Shown one piece after another: positions 43,067 through 52,028 of a stretch of DNA of 64,000 bases. The translations under genes were made by a program, and so were the position numbers. Within the stretch, counting starts at the first letter, position 1, and each line of letters starts with the position of its first letter. The stretch is from Burkholderiaceae bacterium. GTDB lineage: Bacteria; Pseudomonadota; Gammaproteobacteria; Burkholderiales; Burkholderiaceae_C. Under the pieces are notes generated by a model. That model was not told where the DNA came from, did not search any database, and saw only the letters and a list, made by a program, of their open reading frames with translations. The stretch lies in NCBI GenBank assembly GCA_030695205.1, contig JAUYTN010000021.1:124001-188000 (forward strand). Direction: 5' to 3'.

Positions 43067-44592
43067 CCCTGTGCGGCCTCTGCCGAATGTGCCGGGGTGC
43101 CGCGCACGGTGTCGCCGCTGGATGAGCGGTGTACGTGGTCCAGCACCTCGCCACGGGCGTTGCGCAGCGTCACGGCCAGCGGCATCTGGCCCAGCGCGTG
43201 GGTGGCGCACGACAGGCAGGGGTCGTAGGCGCGGATGGCCACCTCGATGTGGTTGAGCAGCGGCTCGGTGATGGTGTGGCCGTCCAGGTAGTGCAGGGCC
43301 ACCGAGCGCACCGCCTCGTTCATGGCCTGGTTGTTGTGGGTGGTGGAGACTATGAGGTTGCAGCTGGTCACCAGATCGTTGTCGCCCACTTCGTATTCGT
43401 GGATGAGGGTGCCGCGCGGTGCTTCGATGATGCCCACGCCGCCGCGCTGGCGCTCGCCGGTGGCCAGCAGCGGGCCGCCGAGGATGGCCGGATCGTCCAG
43501 CAACTGCGCCACCACCTCCACGCCGTGCAGCAGCTCAATCATGCGGGCCCAGTGCGTGGCCAGCACCGCATGCACCACCTGGCCGCCGTGTGCCGCCACA
43601 AAAGCCTGGCGGCGCGCTTCGGCCCTGGGTGTGGCGATGAAATCGCAGTTCTGCACCCGCGCCAGCGGTCCCACGCGGTACCAGCCCGCATCCGGCCCCA
43701 TAGCCAGGCGGTAGGGAAACTTCATGTAAGTCCAGGGCTTCACGCCCTCGCCAATCAGCTCGCGGTAGCGCTGGTCTTCAAAGCCATCCACCGCCACCCG
43801 CCCGTCGGCCTCGCGCAGGCGCAGCGTGCCGTCGTAAAACTCCATCGCGCCACCGGGGCCGACCAGCGACAGCATGGCCGCCGGGGTGTCGGCAAAGCCC
43901 ACCAGGTGGGGGGGCAGGCCGGTGTGCAGGCGCTCGGCCAGGTCCACCGCCGTCTCGGCCCAGGTCAGCACCTCGGGCAGTTGGGCACGCAGGGTGTCGC
44001 GCTCGGCCATGTCCACCGCCCGGTTCATGCCGCCGGGCACCGAGCCGGTGCCGTGTACCCGCTTGCCAGCGGTGATGCGGATCACCTCCTGGCCAAACTT
44101 GCGCAGCATCACACCCTGGCGTGCGGCCTCGGGGTGGGCCATCGCCACGCCCACGATGTTGCGCTGCGCCACAGCGGCATCGAAGCCAAACAGCAAATCG
44201 GGCGAGGCCAGGTGGAAGAAGTGCAGCGCATGGCTTTGCACCATTTGCCCGTAGTGCATGAGGCGGCGGATTTTGTCGGCGGCCTCGGGCACCGGCCAGC
44301 CGCCCACCACGCGGTCCAGCGCCTTGGAGGCCGCCAGGTGGTGCGACACCGGGCAGATGCCGCACAGGCGCTGCACCAGCACCGGCACCTCCCAGTAAGG
44401 CCGGCCCACGATGAACTGCTCAAAACCCCGGAACTCGACGATGTGCAGCCGCACCTGCTCAATGCGGTTGTCCTCACCCAGCAGCAGCGTGACTTTGCCG
44501 TGGCCTTCCACGCGCGAAACCGGGTCGATGACCACGCGGCGCAGGCCCTGGGGATGGGCGGCGGTTTCGAGGGGGCGGGTGGCGTCAGTCAT
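43063..44592 (-). CDS. hoxH: HoxH, NAD-reducing soluble hydrogenase large subunit
   Basis: This 509-residue [NiFe] large subunit has L1 motif RLCGICPVSH near residue 75 and L2 motif DPCLSCATH. Cleavage after that His by HoxW would release a peptide of 44 residues starting ALGQMPL, longer than the 15-residue tail seen on HoxG here. It forms the hydrogenase module with HoxY and oxidises H2, passing electrons via HoxU and HoxF to NAD+. It overlaps hoxY by 8 bp and hoxW by 4 bp. Confidence 0.97.
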   Translation of the reverse strand: MTDATRPLETAAHPQGLRRVVIDPVSRVEGHGKVTLLLGEDNRIEQVRLHIVEFRGFEQFIVGRPYWEVPVLVQRLCGICPVSHHLAASKALDRVVGGWPVPEAADKIRRLMHYGQMVQSHALHFFHLASPDLLFGFDAAVAQRNIVGVAMAHPEAARQGVMLRKFGQEVIRITAGKRVHGTGSVPGGMNRAVDMAERDTLRAQLPEVLTWAETAVDLAERLHTGLPPHLVGFADTPAAMLSLVGPGGAMEFYDGTLRLREADGRVAVDGFEDQRYRELIGEGVKPWTYMKFPYRLAMGPDAGWYRVGPLARVQNCDFIATPRAEARRQAFVAAHGGQVVHAVLATHWARMIELLHGVEVVAQLLDDPAILGGPLLATGERQRGGVGIIEAPRGTLIHEYEVGDNDLVTSCNLIVSTTHNNQAMNEAVRSVALHYLDGHTITEPLLNHIEVAIRAYDPCLSCATHALGQMPLAVTLRNARGEVLDHVHRSSSGDTVRGTPAHSAEAAQG

Positions 44593-45148
44593 AACGGATC
44601 AACCCCGGTTTCAAATTGGGCGTGCGCCCGGCCATCAGGTCTTGCAACAGCTGCCAGAACGCATCGGCGGGTGGCGGGCAGCCGGGCAGGGCGTGGTCGA
44701 TGCGCACCACTTCGTGGATGGGGTGGACGCGGTTGAGCGGCAGGGGCAGCTCGGGGTCGTTGGGCACCTCCCCATACACCGCCCGCAGCATGTCGCCCAC
44801 ATCCAGGTGGTTGCGCAGGGCGGGCAGGCCACCGTTGATGGCGCAGGCCCCCACGGCCACCAGCACGCGGCAGTTGGCACGGAAAGCCCGCAGCACTTCC
44901 ACGTTTTCGGCATTGCACAGCCCACCTTCGATCAGCCCGATGTCGCAAGGGCCAACGGTTTTGATGTCGGTCAGCGGCGAGCGGTCGAAGGTGATGTGCT
45001 CGATCAGATCGAACAATCGCTCGTCAATGTCCAGAAACGACATGTGGCAGCCGAAGCACCCGGCCAGCGACACGGTGGCCACGCGCAGCTTGGCGGGTGG
45101 GGGCGCACCCCTGCCGACTTGCCTGTCGGCGCTGGTATCGGCGCTCAT
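44585..45148 (-). CDS. hoxY: HoxY, soluble hydrogenase small subunit
   Basis: This 187-residue short small subunit of the bidirectional type has only the proximal [4Fe-4S] cluster ligands (LAGCFGCHMSF, VGACAINGG and the distal ALPGCPPP). There is no Tat signal and no medial or distal cluster domain, as normal for HoxY. It pairs with HoxH in the cytoplasm. The first 20 residues are hydrophilic. It overlaps hoxU by 4 bp and hoxH by 8 bp. Confidence 0.96.
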   Translation of the reverse strand: MSADTSADRQVGRGAPPPAKLRVATVSLAGCFGCHMSFLDIDERLFDLIEHITFDRSPLTDIKTVGPCDIGLIEGGLCNAENVEVLRAFRANCRVLVAVGACAINGGLPALRNHLDVGDMLRAVYGEVPNDPELPLPLNRVHPIHEVVRIDHALPGCPPPADAFWQLLQDLMAGRTPNLKPGLIRYD

Positions 45149-45852
45149 CCGCGTGTCTCCGGTGTATCAAACGTGCGCTGGCCAATGGGCACGGCAAAGC
45201 CCACCCGCTTGGGCAGCAGTGCGCCCACCGGGCAGATGTGGGCGGCGCGGTCGGTCACGGCCAGGGCGCTGTCGCCCAACTGGCCGCTGGCGCTGTTGAT
45301 CAGCAACCGGGTGGCAATGCCGTGGCCACCAATGGCAAACACCTGTTTGCCGTCGAGTTCGTCGCTGGCACGCACACAGAGTTGGCACAGGATGCAGCGG
45401 TTGGGCTCGAACAGCACATCGGGGTGGCTGGCATCGACCGGGCGCTCGGGGTTGAGGGCTTCGTAGTGCAGGTCGGTCATGCCGGCCTGTGCGGCCTGTT
45501 CTTGCAGTTGGCAGTTGCCGCTTTTTTCGCAGCCGGGGCAGAAGTGGTTGCCCTCGACAAACAGCATCTGCAGCAGGTGCAGGCGCTGTGCATCCAGTTC
45601 AGGCGTGTGGCAGTCCACCTGTTGCCCGGCGGCAGCGGCGGTGGTGCAGGCGGCCACAGGGCGGCCATCCACCCGCACGGTGCACACCCGGCAGGATGCG
45701 CTGGCCGAGACATCGGGGTGCCAACACAGGTGGGGAAGGGTGTGCCCGGCACGCTGCGCGGCAGCCAGGATGGTGTCACCAGGCTCCAGCGCCACCGGCT
45801 GGCCGTCAAGGTGGAACACCGCCCGGGGGGTGGGGTTGCAGGGTGCGCTCAT
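45145..45852 (-). CDS. hoxU: HoxU, soluble hydrogenase diaphorase iron-sulfur subunit
   Basis: The 235-residue protein is homologous to the N-terminal part of NuoG. It carries an N-terminal [2Fe-2S] ferredoxin domain (cysteines in LPHLCWHP and SCRVCTV), a His/Cys-ligated cluster motif HFCPGCEKSGNC and a further NRCILCQLC cluster. It wires the HoxHY hydrogenase module to HoxF. It has 4-bp overlaps on both sides, with hoxF and hoxY. Confidence 0.96.
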   Translation of the reverse strand: MSAPCNPTPRAVFHLDGQPVALEPGDTILAAAQRAGHTLPHLCWHPDVSASASCRVCTVRVDGRPVAACTTAAAAGQQVDCHTPELDAQRLHLLQMLFVEGNHFCPGCEKSGNCQLQEQAAQAGMTDLHYEALNPERPVDASHPDVLFEPNRCILCQLCVRASDELDGKQVFAIGGHGIATRLLINSASGQLGDSALAVTDRAAHICPVGALLPKRVGFAVPIGQRTFDTPETRG

Positions 45853-47681
45853 GGCAGTGGCTCCGTGTGCAGGTGGGCGCCCGGGTCGTTGCGCCCGGTG
45901 GCGCGTCGGGCCACCGACAGCTCGGCGTCCAGGTTGAACTCGGGCTCGAACTGCGCCGCGCCGGTGCGCTGGGCATACGCCTGCCCGAAGTGGGCCAGTG
46001 TGTCGCGCAGCGGGTTGCAGGCCGAGGCACCCAGGCCGCAGTGCGCGCCACTGTGCAGCAAGGTGTTGAGTTCGCGCAGGCGTTCCAGGTCAAAGGCCGA
46101 GCCCCGGCCCGCGCCGCGCTCGTGGGCGAGTTTGTCCAGCCGCCGCACCACCAGGTGGGTGCCCACCCGGCACGGTGTGCACAGCCCGCAGCTCTCGTGC
46201 GCAAAAAAGCGGGCAAAGTGGCGCGCCACCTCGAACAGGTCGCGCGTGCGGTTGAGCACGGTGAAACCACCCGCGCTGGGCACATCGTCAAAGGCAATGC
46301 GCCGGCCAAAGTCCGAAGCAGGCACACAGGTGCCCGATGGTCCGCTCACCTGCACCGCTTGGGGCTGGTGCGCACCGCAATCGGCCAGGATGCGCGAAAT
46401 GGGTGTGCCCAGCGGGTATTCGTACAGCCCGGGGCGCTCACAGTCACCGCTGACCGAATGGATGCTGGTTCCTGTGGAGGACGCGGTGCCCAGGCTGGCC
46501 CACCAGTCTGCGCCGCGCCGCGCAATGTGGGCCACGGCGCAGAAGGTTTCGACGTTGTTGACCACGGTGGGGCGGCCCAGGTAGCCGCTTTCCACCGGGT
46601 AGGGCGGACGGATGCGCGGCATGCCACGCTTGCCCTCCAGCGACTCGATCAGCGCCGACTCTTCTCCGCACACATAGGCCCCCGCCCCCAGGTGGATGCC
46701 GATGTCGAAATCGAAACCGCTCGATCCGTCCAAGCCGCCCATTACTCCGGCCACATTGCGGCCCAGCAGGCCGTCCGCGCGGCGGCGTTCCAGCGTGGCT
46801 TGCAGGTGGGGCAGCAGGTAGCGGTATTCACCACGCAGGTACAGCCAGCCCTGTTGCGCACCAATGGCCCGTGCGGCAATGGTCATGCCATCGAACACCG
46901 CATCGGCATGGTCGGACAGCAGGGCGCGGTCTTTGAAGGTGCCGGGCTCGCCCTCGTCGGCGTTGCAGACCACGCAGCGCAGCGGCCCTGCGGCATCGTG
47001 GCAGGCCTGCCACTTGAAGGCGGTCGAAAAACCCGCGCCGCCGCGACCGCGCAGGCCAGCGCGGGCCACTTCGTCAATCAGGGCCTGTGGTTCGCGGGCG
47101 AGCACGCTGGGCAGCGACGGTGCATCTGCTGCCACGCCCGACAGCAGCGCGTCGGCGCGGTGAACGCGGTTGACCACCTTGAACCAATCGGCAGGCCAGT
47201 CGGACACGGGCACCTCGGCCAGCATGAGGTCGGCGAGGGCATCGACCCGTGTGGCATCCAGGCGGGTGACCACCTGGTGGTGGTTGACCAGCAGCGCAGG
47301 TCCCTGGTCGCACAGGCCGGTGCATGATGTCCGGTCCACACTGAAGCGGCCCCGTGCGTCGGGCTGGCCGGGGGCCACGCCCAGCCGTTGGCAGAGCCTG
47401 TGCAGCAGCGCCTCGCTGCCCAGCATGCGGTCGGTGATGTGGTCGGAGAACAGCACCCGGGTGTGCCCCACCGGGTGGGTATGGAAAAAACGGTAGAACG
47501 TGGCCACGCCTTCGACGTGGGCCAGCGGCAAATGCAGTGCCTGGGCGATGTGCGTCAGCAAAGGCCGTGACAGCCAGTGGGTGTGGGCCTGGGTCTCCCG
47601 CAGCACCTGTACCAGGGCATGCGGGTCGTGTCCCCAGTGGGCCAGCACGGCATCGGCGACGGTGTGCGGGGCAAGGTTCAT
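45849..47681 (-). CDS. hoxF: HoxF, soluble hydrogenase NAD+-reducing flavoprotein subunit
   Basis: The 610-residue protein fuses a NuoE-like N-terminal domain (residues about 1-160) to a NuoF-like domain. Visible motifs are GRGGAGFSTAFKW (NADH/FMN binding), NADEGEPGTFKDR, GAGAYVCGEESALIESLEG, and the [4Fe-4S] ligands ESCGLCTPC plus a distal Cys. In the NuoE-like part only one CTGLC pair is seen, so that cluster may be incomplete, as I recall for the R. eutropha homologue. It reduces NAD+ with electrons from H2. Its start overlaps the hoxA stop by 4 bp, joining the module to the upstream regulatory gene. Confidence 0.96.
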   Translation of the reverse strand: MNLAPHTVADAVLAHWGHDPHALVQVLRETQAHTHWLSRPLLTHIAQALHLPLAHVEGVATFYRFFHTHPVGHTRVLFSDHITDRMLGSEALLHRLCQRLGVAPGQPDARGRFSVDRTSCTGLCDQGPALLVNHHQVVTRLDATRVDALADLMLAEVPVSDWPADWFKVVNRVHRADALLSGVAADAPSLPSVLAREPQALIDEVARAGLRGRGGAGFSTAFKWQACHDAAGPLRCVVCNADEGEPGTFKDRALLSDHADAVFDGMTIAARAIGAQQGWLYLRGEYRYLLPHLQATLERRRADGLLGRNVAGVMGGLDGSSGFDFDIGIHLGAGAYVCGEESALIESLEGKRGMPRIRPPYPVESGYLGRPTVVNNVETFCAVAHIARRGADWWASLGTASSTGTSIHSVSGDCERPGLYEYPLGTPISRILADCGAHQPQAVQVSGPSGTCVPASDFGRRIAFDDVPSAGGFTVLNRTRDLFEVARHFARFFAHESCGLCTPCRVGTHLVVRRLDKLAHERGAGRGSAFDLERLRELNTLLHSGAHCGLGASACNPLRDTLAHFGQAYAQRTGAAQFEPEFNLDAELSVARRATGRNDPGAHLHTEPLP

Positions 47682-49138
47682 GCTCCTCCCAGTCCAAAGC
47701 GTTGCATCTTGCCCCGCAAACCGACGCGCGACAAGCCCAGCTCCTGCGCGGCGCGCGTTTTGTTCCAGCGGTGGCGCAGCAGGGTCTCGCGCAGCAGCAT
47801 GGCCTCGATGACATCCAGCCTCTCGCTCAGCGTGCCGCTTTGGGGCACGGCGGACATCAGGTCGCCACCGCCACCAGCGGCGCGCCCTTGCAGCACCCGC
47901 GCCGAAAACGCGCCGGGGGGCAGCGTCGCGCCGTCGTGCAGGGCCAGGGCGCGGGCAATTTCGTTGCGCAGCTCGCGGATGTTGCCGGGCCAGGGGTAGG
48001 CCAGCAGGCAGGCCAGGGTGTCGTCGGGCAGGGTGGCCCCTGGGTGGCCCAGCTCGGCCGCCACGTCCAGCGCCAGCTGGTGGGCAATGGGTGCGATATC
48101 GGCCACGCGCTCGCGCAGCGGGGGCACGGTGATGCCGATGCCCGCCAGCCGGTAGTACAGGTCTTCGCGGAACAGGCCGTCAGCCACCCGCTGCTCCAGC
48201 TGGCGGTGGGTGGCCGCAATGACGCGCACGTTCACCTGAATGGGGCGCACGCCGCCCACGGGCCGTACCTCGCCCTCCTGCAGCACCCGCAGCAGCTTGA
48301 CCTGGAACGCGGGCGAGGTTTCGCCGATTTCGTCCAGAAACACGGTGCCACCGTTGCCACGCTGGAACAGGCCGGGGTGGTCTTCAAATGCGCCGGTGAA
48401 CGCCCCGCGCTTGTGGCCAAACAGCTCGGATTCGAGCAGCGAATCGGGGATGGCCGCGCAGTTTTCCACCACAAACGGGCCGGACTGTCGGGGCGATGCG
48501 TAGTGGATGGCGCGGGCCAGCAGCTCTTTGCCGGTGCCCGACTCACCCAGCACCAGCACCGGAATGTCGTAGCGCGCCACCCGTTGGGCCGTGGCGCACA
48601 CTTGGTCGAGCGGGCCGCCCGGCGTGCGCACGATGCGGTCGAACCCGAAGGTGCTTTGTGCCCGCGCCATCTGGCTGGCGGTGCGCTGGCGCAGCACCCG
48701 GGTGCTGGTGCGCAGCTCCAGGTCCAGGCGGCTGGTCTGCTGTTGCAGTGCCTGCGCCTCCATGGCGTTGCGCACCGACTCCAGCAGCGCATCGGGTGCC
48801 CAGGGCTTGAGGATGTACTGGTAAATGCCTGCCTCGTTGATGCCCGCAATGATGTCCTGGCTGTCGGTGTAGCCCGAAATCAGGATGCGCACCGTGTTGG
48901 GCCACTGTTCGCGCACTTCTTTTAAAAACACCACGCCGGTGGTGCCGGGCATGCGCTGGTCGCACAGGATCACGCTGACCGGCTGGCGCTGCAGCAGCCC
49001 CTGAGCCTCTTCGGCGCTGCTGGCAGTGAACACGGTGAAGTCTTCGTCCAGCGTGCGCCGCAGGGCGTCTTGCGAGCGCACCTCGTCGTCCACCACCAGC
49101 ACAGTGGGCAGCACGTCGGAGATGGCGGTGGTGGTCAC
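47678..49138 (-). CDS. hoxA: HoxA, sigma-54-dependent hydrogenase response regulator
   Basis: The 486-residue NtrC-family protein has a receiver domain with Asp60 in VILCDQRMPG, and an AAA+ domain with Walker A GESGTGKE (about 198-205) and the sigma-54 contact loop GAFTGA (245-250). A Fis-type helix-turn-helix follows (NKTRAAQELGLSRVGLRGKM). In R. eutropha HoxA drives the hydrogenase promoters and is active when unphosphorylated; that detail is family knowledge. The hoxK promoter it would act on lies outside the window. It follows hypX by 17 bp and overlaps hoxF by 4 bp. Confidence 0.95.
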   Translation of the reverse strand: MTTTAISDVLPTVLVVDDEVRSQDALRRTLDEDFTVFTASSAEEAQGLLQRQPVSVILCDQRMPGTTGVVFLKEVREQWPNTVRILISGYTDSQDIIAGINEAGIYQYILKPWAPDALLESVRNAMEAQALQQQTSRLDLELRTSTRVLRQRTASQMARAQSTFGFDRIVRTPGGPLDQVCATAQRVARYDIPVLVLGESGTGKELLARAIHYASPRQSGPFVVENCAAIPDSLLESELFGHKRGAFTGAFEDHPGLFQRGNGGTVFLDEIGETSPAFQVKLLRVLQEGEVRPVGGVRPIQVNVRVIAATHRQLEQRVADGLFREDLYYRLAGIGITVPPLRERVADIAPIAHQLALDVAAELGHPGATLPDDTLACLLAYPWPGNIRELRNEIARALALHDGATLPPGAFSARVLQGRAAGGGGDLMSAVPQSGTLSERLDVIEAMLLRETLLRHRWNKTRAAQELGLSRVGLRGKMQRFGLGGA

Positions 49139-49155
49139 AGGGGCATTCAGGTGGG

Positions 49156-50901
49156 CTATCGGCGGTGGGTGGCCAGGTGGCGGGGTGTCCAGGCGTGCGG
49201 CAGCTTGTGCACAAAGTGGTGCCGGGCGACGTGGTAGCTCGGGTCGAAGCCGAAAAAATTGCGGTGCATGCGGGCCAGCTCCTGTTCGCGGTAGCGGGCC
49301 AGTGGGCAGTGCGCCTCGTCAGCGGCACGCCGGGCCTGCTTGGCCGCCAGCCAGTCGGGCCAATTGTAGGAGTCGGCACAGGCCAGTGCGCGTGCCAGGC
49401 ACCGGGCTTCCAGCCCTGCGCGGGGGCCGTCGTCGCAGTGGTCGATCAGGCCCATGCGCAGCGCGTCAGCAGCCCGCAGCGGCAAGCGGCTGGCCATCAG
49501 GTCGCGGGCACCGGCATCGCCCAGGCGGCGGGGCAACAGGTAGGTCCAGTACTCCGAGCCATACAGGTTGCCCATGTTTTTGTAGTGCGGGTTGAGCACC
49601 ACGCTGCCGTGTGCCCACACCTCGTCGGCCGCCAGCGCCAGGAAGGCACCACCCGCACCGGCGTTGCCGCGCATGAGGCTCACAGTCATGCGGTCGGTCA
49701 TGGTCAGCACGGCCAGTGCCACGTCGTCCATGGCCTGGATGTTGCGCCACGATTCGTCAGCGGCGCTGTCGTTGGGGCGGTGTGCGGCGGCTTCGATGCT
49801 GTTGAGATCGATGCCGTTGCTGAAAAACCCCTCGCCACCGGCCAGCAGCAGCACCCGCGTGGGGCGCTCGCGCACCTGCTGCAGGGCGGCCAGCAGGCGC
49901 TCGCAGCGGTTGGTGTTCATGGCGCCGTTGTAAAAATCGAAGCTTAGAACGCCCACCCTATAAGCGCTGTGGCCATATTCTTCATAAAAAATCTCGGCCC
50001 ACTCGTCGTTGGTACGCATCAGCGCCGCCGGGCGTTGCGGCAGGCGGGCGGCTTCGTCGGCAAACAGCATGGCGGCCACCTGTTTGAACGAGCCTTGGCC
50101 GGGCGGCGTACCGGGCGCATCGGCCCGGCGGGCCTGGCCTATCCACACGCCGCCGTCCACCGTGCGGCGCAGCAAGGCACCGTCGCGCACGGCCAGCAAC
50201 TCGCCGGGCGGCTGGTGGGCAAACTCGGCCATCGTGGCGGCAGATGCCACGTGTGCATCGCCCAGGTAGCAGGGCTGGCCCCACAGCGCGTCCAGCACAC
50301 CGGGCTGGCCGTCGCCGCTGCGCAGGCGGGCCATCACGGTGGCGGTGTCGTCGCGCTGCCAGCAAATGGCGCGGTCAGCCTGTGGCATGGCTGGTTGCCA
50401 GCGGGCGGCGGCCACGGGCAAGGCAGGCGGTTGGCGCTCACCCGCCGCAAAGCGCTCCACCAATTCCAACGTGGCCTGCCAGGCGGCCTGGGTCACCTCG
50501 CGCCGGTACACGCTGCCCTTGGTGGCGGCCCGCATGGCGAACCCGGCGTGCGCCCAGACGGGGCCAGCGTCGAAATCCCCATTGGCCTGCAGCACCGTGA
50601 CACCCCATTGCGGGGTGCCCGACGCCACCGCCCAGTCGAGCGCGCTGGGCCCCTGGTCGCCTGGCGGGCCGGGGTGCACCACGAAGCACGGCACGCGCTG
50701 CCAAACCGAGGCCGGTATGCGCCGCTTCAAAAACGGGGCCAGCACCAGGTCGGGTTGCGCCAGCGCCACCGCCTCTTCGGTCACGCTGTCGGCAATGTCC
50801 AGCTCGACCGTCAGCACATGGCCGCGCGCGCGCAGCTCGGCATACAGCCGCTGGCTGAGGCTGTTGAAGCTGTGGCACAGCAGCAGGATGCGCAAGGACA
50901 T
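49156..50901 (-). CDS. hypX: HypX (HoxX), CO-ligand-forming hydrogenase maturation enzyme
   Basis: The 581-residue two-domain protein has an N-terminal formyltransferase-like domain with HPGPPGDQGPSALDWA, equivalent to the formyl-tetrahydrofolate site. Its C-terminal crotonase-like domain has FDFYNGAMNTNRC and RGNAGAGGAFLALAADEV. HypX makes CO for the NiFe(CN)2CO centre from formyl-tetrahydrofolate via formyl-CoA, which helps maturation in air. Residues around 320-332 (between FYEEY and SFDFYNG) are encoded by a dispersed repeat. It sits between hypE (14-bp gap) and hoxA. Confidence 0.94.
   Translation of the reverse strand: MSLRILLLCHSFNSLSQRLYAELRARGHVLTVELDIADSVTEEAVALAQPDLVLAPFLKRRIPASVWQRVPCFVVHPGPPGDQGPSALDWAVASGTPQWGVTVLQANGDFDAGPVWAHAGFAMRAATKGSVYRREVTQAAWQATLELVERFAAGERQPPALPVAAARWQPAMPQADRAICWQRDDTATVMARLRSGDGQPGVLDALWGQPCYLGDAHVASAATMAEFAHQPPGELLAVRDGALLRRTVDGGVWIGQARRADAPGTPPGQGSFKQVAAMLFADEAARLPQRPAALMRTNDEWAEIFYEEYGHSAYRVGVLSFDFYNGAMNTNRCERLLAALQQVRERPTRVLLLAGGEGFFSNGIDLNSIEAAAHRPNDSAADESWRNIQAMDDVALAVLTMTDRMTVSLMRGNAGAGGAFLALAADEVWAHGSVVLNPHYKNMGNLYGSEYWTYLLPRRLGDAGARDLMASRLPLRAADALRMGLIDHCDDGPRAGLEARCLARALACADSYNWPDWLAAKQARRAADEAHCPLARYREQELARMHRNFFGFDPSYHVARHHFVHKLPHAWTPRHLATHRR
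49931..49969 (-). repeat. Intragenic dispersed repeat within hypX
   Basis: Read on the minus strand it begins CAGCGCTTATAGGG and ends AAGCTTCGATTTTTA. The opening CAGCGCTTAT is identical to the first ten bases of the hypF copy and the spacing to the AGCT block is similar. It encodes about twelve in-frame residues (SAYRVGVLSFDF) just before the crotonase-domain motif. Confidence 0.5.
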
Positions 50902-50915
50902 GGGGGCAGCGGCGC

Positions 50916-52028
50916 TCAGCAGATGCGCGGCAGCTGCTCGCCGCTGAGCCAGTCCACCACGCGGCGGCCACCGAAGCGCGTGGCCATTTGCACAAAGTGG
51001 TGCGGGTCGGTCGTGACTTCGCCAATGCGCACGGCGTCCAGCCCCAGGGGGTGCGCCCGCATGGCGGCCAGCACGGCATCGGCGGCTTCGGGGGCCACCA
51101 CGGCAATCAGCTTGCCTTCGTTGGCCACGTACAGCGGGTCCAGGCCCAGCAGCTCGCAGGCCGCGTCCACCTGGGGTTTGACGGGAATGGCTGCCTCTTG
51201 CAACACCATGCCCACGCCCGACTGGCGGGCCACCTCGTTCAGGGTGGTGGCCAGGCCGCCGCGCGTGGGGTCGCGCAACACGCGCACGCCGCCCGGGGCA
51301 GCGGCCAGCATGGCGGCCACCAGGGTGTGCAGGGCTGCGGTATCGCTTTCTATGGTGGTTTCAAACGCCAGCGACTCGCGCTGTGACAACACGGCCACAC
51401 CATGGTCGCCAATGCTGCCCGACAGCAACACCACATCGCCTGGCCGCGCCAGGCGACCGCTGATGTGCACGCCCGGTGCCAGCACGCCCACGCCTGTGGT
51501 GCTGATGAACACGCCGTCGCCCTTGCCCTGCTCCACCACCTTGGTGTCGCCCGTGACCACCGGCACACCGGCTTCGCGGGCGGCGGCGGCCATGGATTGG
51601 ACGATGCGCTGCAGGTCGATCAGCGGAAACCCTTCTTCGATGATGAAGCTGGCGCTCAGGTACAGCGGCTTGGCACCGCTCATGGCCACGTCGTTCACAG
51701 TGCCGTGCACCGACAGGCAACCGATGTCGCCACCGGGGAAAAACAGCGGCGAAATCACGTGGCCGTCGGTCGCCATCACCAGGCGGCCTTGGGCCGGGTC
51801 GAAGCCGGGCAGGCCCAGCACCGCGCCGTCGTCACCCTGGCGCAGCCATTCGTTGTCAAACGCGGCCAGAAACAGTTCTTCGATCAGCTGCGCAGCGGCC
51901 TTGCCACCCGCACCGTGCCCCATGTCGATGCGGCCATGTTTGATGTCCAGCGGGCGGATGTAGGCCTTCTTGACGGGCTTGGGCGCGGAGGCCTCGCCAG
52001 CGCCGGGTTGGTCGTGGTTTGTTCTCAT
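50916..52028 (-). CDS. hypE: HypE, carbamoyl-dehydratase of cyanide ligand synthesis
   Basis: This 370-residue PurM-fold protein has GHGAGGKAAAQLIEELF, the DGAVL/ATDGHVISP substrate region, and ends in LPRIC, whose terminal Cys is carbamoylated by HypF and dehydrated to thiocyanate. The C-terminal Cys is intact. It donates CN to the HypCD iron complex. The start at 52028 overlaps hypD by 4 bp; the longer frame to 52214 lies in hypD. An N-terminal extension of about 20 residues precedes the conserved IRPLDIKHGRIDMGHG. Confidence 0.96.
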   Translation of the reverse strand: MRTNHDQPGAGEASAPKPVKKAYIRPLDIKHGRIDMGHGAGGKAAAQLIEELFLAAFDNEWLRQGDDGAVLGLPGFDPAQGRLVMATDGHVISPLFFPGGDIGCLSVHGTVNDVAMSGAKPLYLSASFIIEEGFPLIDLQRIVQSMAAAAREAGVPVVTGDTKVVEQGKGDGVFISTTGVGVLAPGVHISGRLARPGDVVLLSGSIGDHGVAVLSQRESLAFETTIESDTAALHTLVAAMLAAAPGGVRVLRDPTRGGLATTLNEVARQSGVGMVLQEAAIPVKPQVDAACELLGLDPLYVANEGKLIAVVAPEAADAVLAAMRAHPLGLDAVRIGEVTTDPHHFVQMATRFGGRRVVDWLSGEQLPRIC

